Shown: piece after piece, positions 4,003 to 5,342 of the stretch
Layout: each line of letters opens with the position of its first letter
Position numbering within the stretch: position 1 is the first letter of the stretch
Origin: Candidatus Thiomargarita nelsonii
GTDB taxonomy: Bacteria; Pseudomonadota; Gammaproteobacteria; Beggiatoales; Beggiatoaceae
Direction: 5' to 3'
Assembly: GCA_001640045.1 (NCBI GenBank)
Contig: LUTY01002562.1
Location: forward strand, 1 to 5,342
DNA length: 5,342 nucleotides
Made by a program: the position numbers and the translations under genes
The notes under the pieces: model-generated
Database searches by the model: none
The model's input: only the letters and a program-made list of their open reading frames with translations
What the model was told of the DNA's origin: nothing

Positions 4003-5342
4003 AAACTGGATATATGCTCATAAATTTTGGGGCTTGAAAAAAGCCGAAGAAAAGCGCGTTTTTAGTGCCTTGAAGAAATCACCCCGCATTCAAGCCGAAC
4101 CGGCTCGCTTAAAAAGATTTCTCAACGACGGCGAATACCGTGACTTGATGGATAGCGCGAGGGATAGGCAACTCCTTGCGCGAATTGAACGCTATAAAGT
4201 CAAAGCTTTACAAATAGACATATCAGAAGCGGCTCAATGGGTAAACTGGGACTTTGAAACTGAAATCAAACCTTTGCTGGGCAAGAGAAAAATCCTCTTG
4301 TGTGACGCGCCGATGGGTACAGGCAAGACAACATGGGCTAAGCGTATTTTTTTTGGGGGGATAAAAGCTTTATACTCACGTTTTGACACAAGCATTGTCA
4401 TAACGCCGCTCCGTTTTTTAGCCAAACTTTGGAGTAAAGATGTCAAAGCACTTGAGGATTATGAAGATGTCAAAAAGCAATCAATCCAAACAAAGCAAGA
4501 CCAGCTTTTTAACTTGTCGGTATGCTTGAACTCCATTATAAATGAGGGGATTAGTAAGTTTTTACCAGAATCACCGATTTTGATAATTGACGAATGCGAG
4601 GCCACTTTTGAGGCCATTTTTTCAGGCACGATCAAACCCAAACAGCGGCAAAAAGTTCTTGATCAACTCAAAATGATCATTAATGACGCTAAATTAATTG
4701 TGTTGATGCAGCACAATATAACTGAATTAACTCTCAAATTTCTTGCTTATTTTGGATTCAATCGGAACGATCTTGTAATAGCGAAGAACACCTACTATCG
4801 ATATAAAGATACCCCTTGCTACTTTCATCAATCAGACAAAGGTTTGATTGATGAATTACACAGAGTAATAGGACAAGGGGTGCGGTGCATGGTTGCAACC
4901 AATTCCAAAGAACAAGCTGAAAAGCTCCTAGTTGGCCTAAAAAAGGCATTCCCTAAAGCCGGTTTGATGATAACAGCAGATAATTCCCAATTTCCTAATC
5001 AAACGGCTTTTTTAGCTAAGCCTACGCAAGAATCTGAGAAATATTGGTATGTGATTTTTAGTCCGTCAATGGCAGTGGGTGTTAGTGTCGAAAATGAAAA
5101 ATTTACGCGCACGTTTGGCTTTTTTTTATCGATGGCGGGCAATACTCCAAGCGATTGCGCTCAAATGTTGTTCAGATCAAGACCGTGCGAAAGGATAGAT
5201 TATTATGTGGACACTCGACATAACGGAGCACCAACTGATCCCAAGCAGTATATAGGACAAGCCTATAATAATTTTGATTTTTGTCAGTCTGCTTTTGATG
5301 AGAGAGGTCACATCCAACTGACGGAAAATGAACTAAAAATGC
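4003..5342 (+). pseudogene. Plasmid replication / origin-binding SF2 helicase, 3' part split from its start by the IS
   Basis: The frame is open from the IS to the right edge (440 codons from 4022) and encodes most of a superfamily 2 helicase resembling the herpes origin-binding-protein type found in bacterial plasmid replication proteins. Such proteins bind and unwind the plasmid origin. Numbering from the restored N-terminus at 2358, Walker A is APMGTGKTT at 150-158 (4307-4333), Walker B is ILIIDECE with D244 (4577-4600), a motif V-like FSPSMAVGVSV begins at 400, and motif VI is QMLFRSRP from Q435 (5162-5185) with its arginine finger. The C-terminal part lies beyond the window. The core is undamaged. 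The native start is 1.5 kb upstream, across the IS; an internal ATG at 4148 (restored residue 97) precedes all helicase motifs but has no good ribosome binding site. The gene may be dead, or survive as a shortened product transcribed from the IS. The family assignment is from motif resemblance. Confidence 0.72.

Noticed and set aside
4234..4949. Three minus-strand ORFs of 60-70 codons
   Set aside because: All are antisense to the helicase core, whose motifs fix the plus-strand frame.
1..5342. CRISPR array, tRNA, rRNA, iterons
   Set aside because: I saw no regularly spaced direct repeats, no cloverleaf-like segment and no tandem origin repeats on reading through both strands.

Overview
The window is an AT-rich stretch of accessory DNA from a bacterium, most likely a gammaproteobacterium. 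That guess rests on general style (HigB2/HigA2-like and BrnT/CopG-type toxin-antitoxin pairs, an IS1-relative, a plasmid-type origin-binding helicase) and not on any lineage marker; there is no rRNA, tRNA or housekeeping gene. It looks like a plasmid, or a plasmid-derived island, that is collecting insertions.

Layout. Positions 1-118 hold the start of an unrecognised minus-strand reading frame that runs off the left edge. Positions 289-939 hold an intact plus-strand toxin-antitoxin operon of the RelE/HigB2 - XRE type, with a short palindrome upstream as a candidate operator. Positions 940-1330 hold no convincing gene: a short coding remnant, a 145-bp palindromic MITE-like element (1117-1261) and a REP-like hairpin (1274-1295). 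Positions 1333-2008 hold a second toxin-antitoxin pair on the minus strand: an intact CopG-type antitoxin and a BrnT-type toxin gene split by a 125-bp MITE-like element (1728-1852) with a 4-bp target duplication. Removing the element and one duplication copy restores a complete 93-residue toxin that overlaps the antitoxin start by 8 bp. Positions 2009-2300 look like decayed minus-strand coding sequence.

From 2358 to the right edge runs a plus-strand gene for a plasmid replication / origin-binding SF2 helicase with Walker A, a DECE Walker B and a Q..R.R motif VI. It is split after codon 52 by a complete 1487-bp IS1-family element (2516-4002) with perfect 27-bp terminal inverted repeats and one transposase gene whose last codons lie inside the right repeat. 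The helicase core is intact and still open at the window end, but it has lost its native start and promoter.

Taken together, two addiction modules sit beside a replication gene, as expected for a plasmid maintenance region. Three insertions (two non-autonomous, one autonomous) have entered it; one inactivates a toxin while sparing its antitoxin, and one separates the replication protein from its start. I see no clearly new multi-gene system. The best leads are the two MITE-like elements, the precise toxin disruption, and the unusual right junction of the IS.
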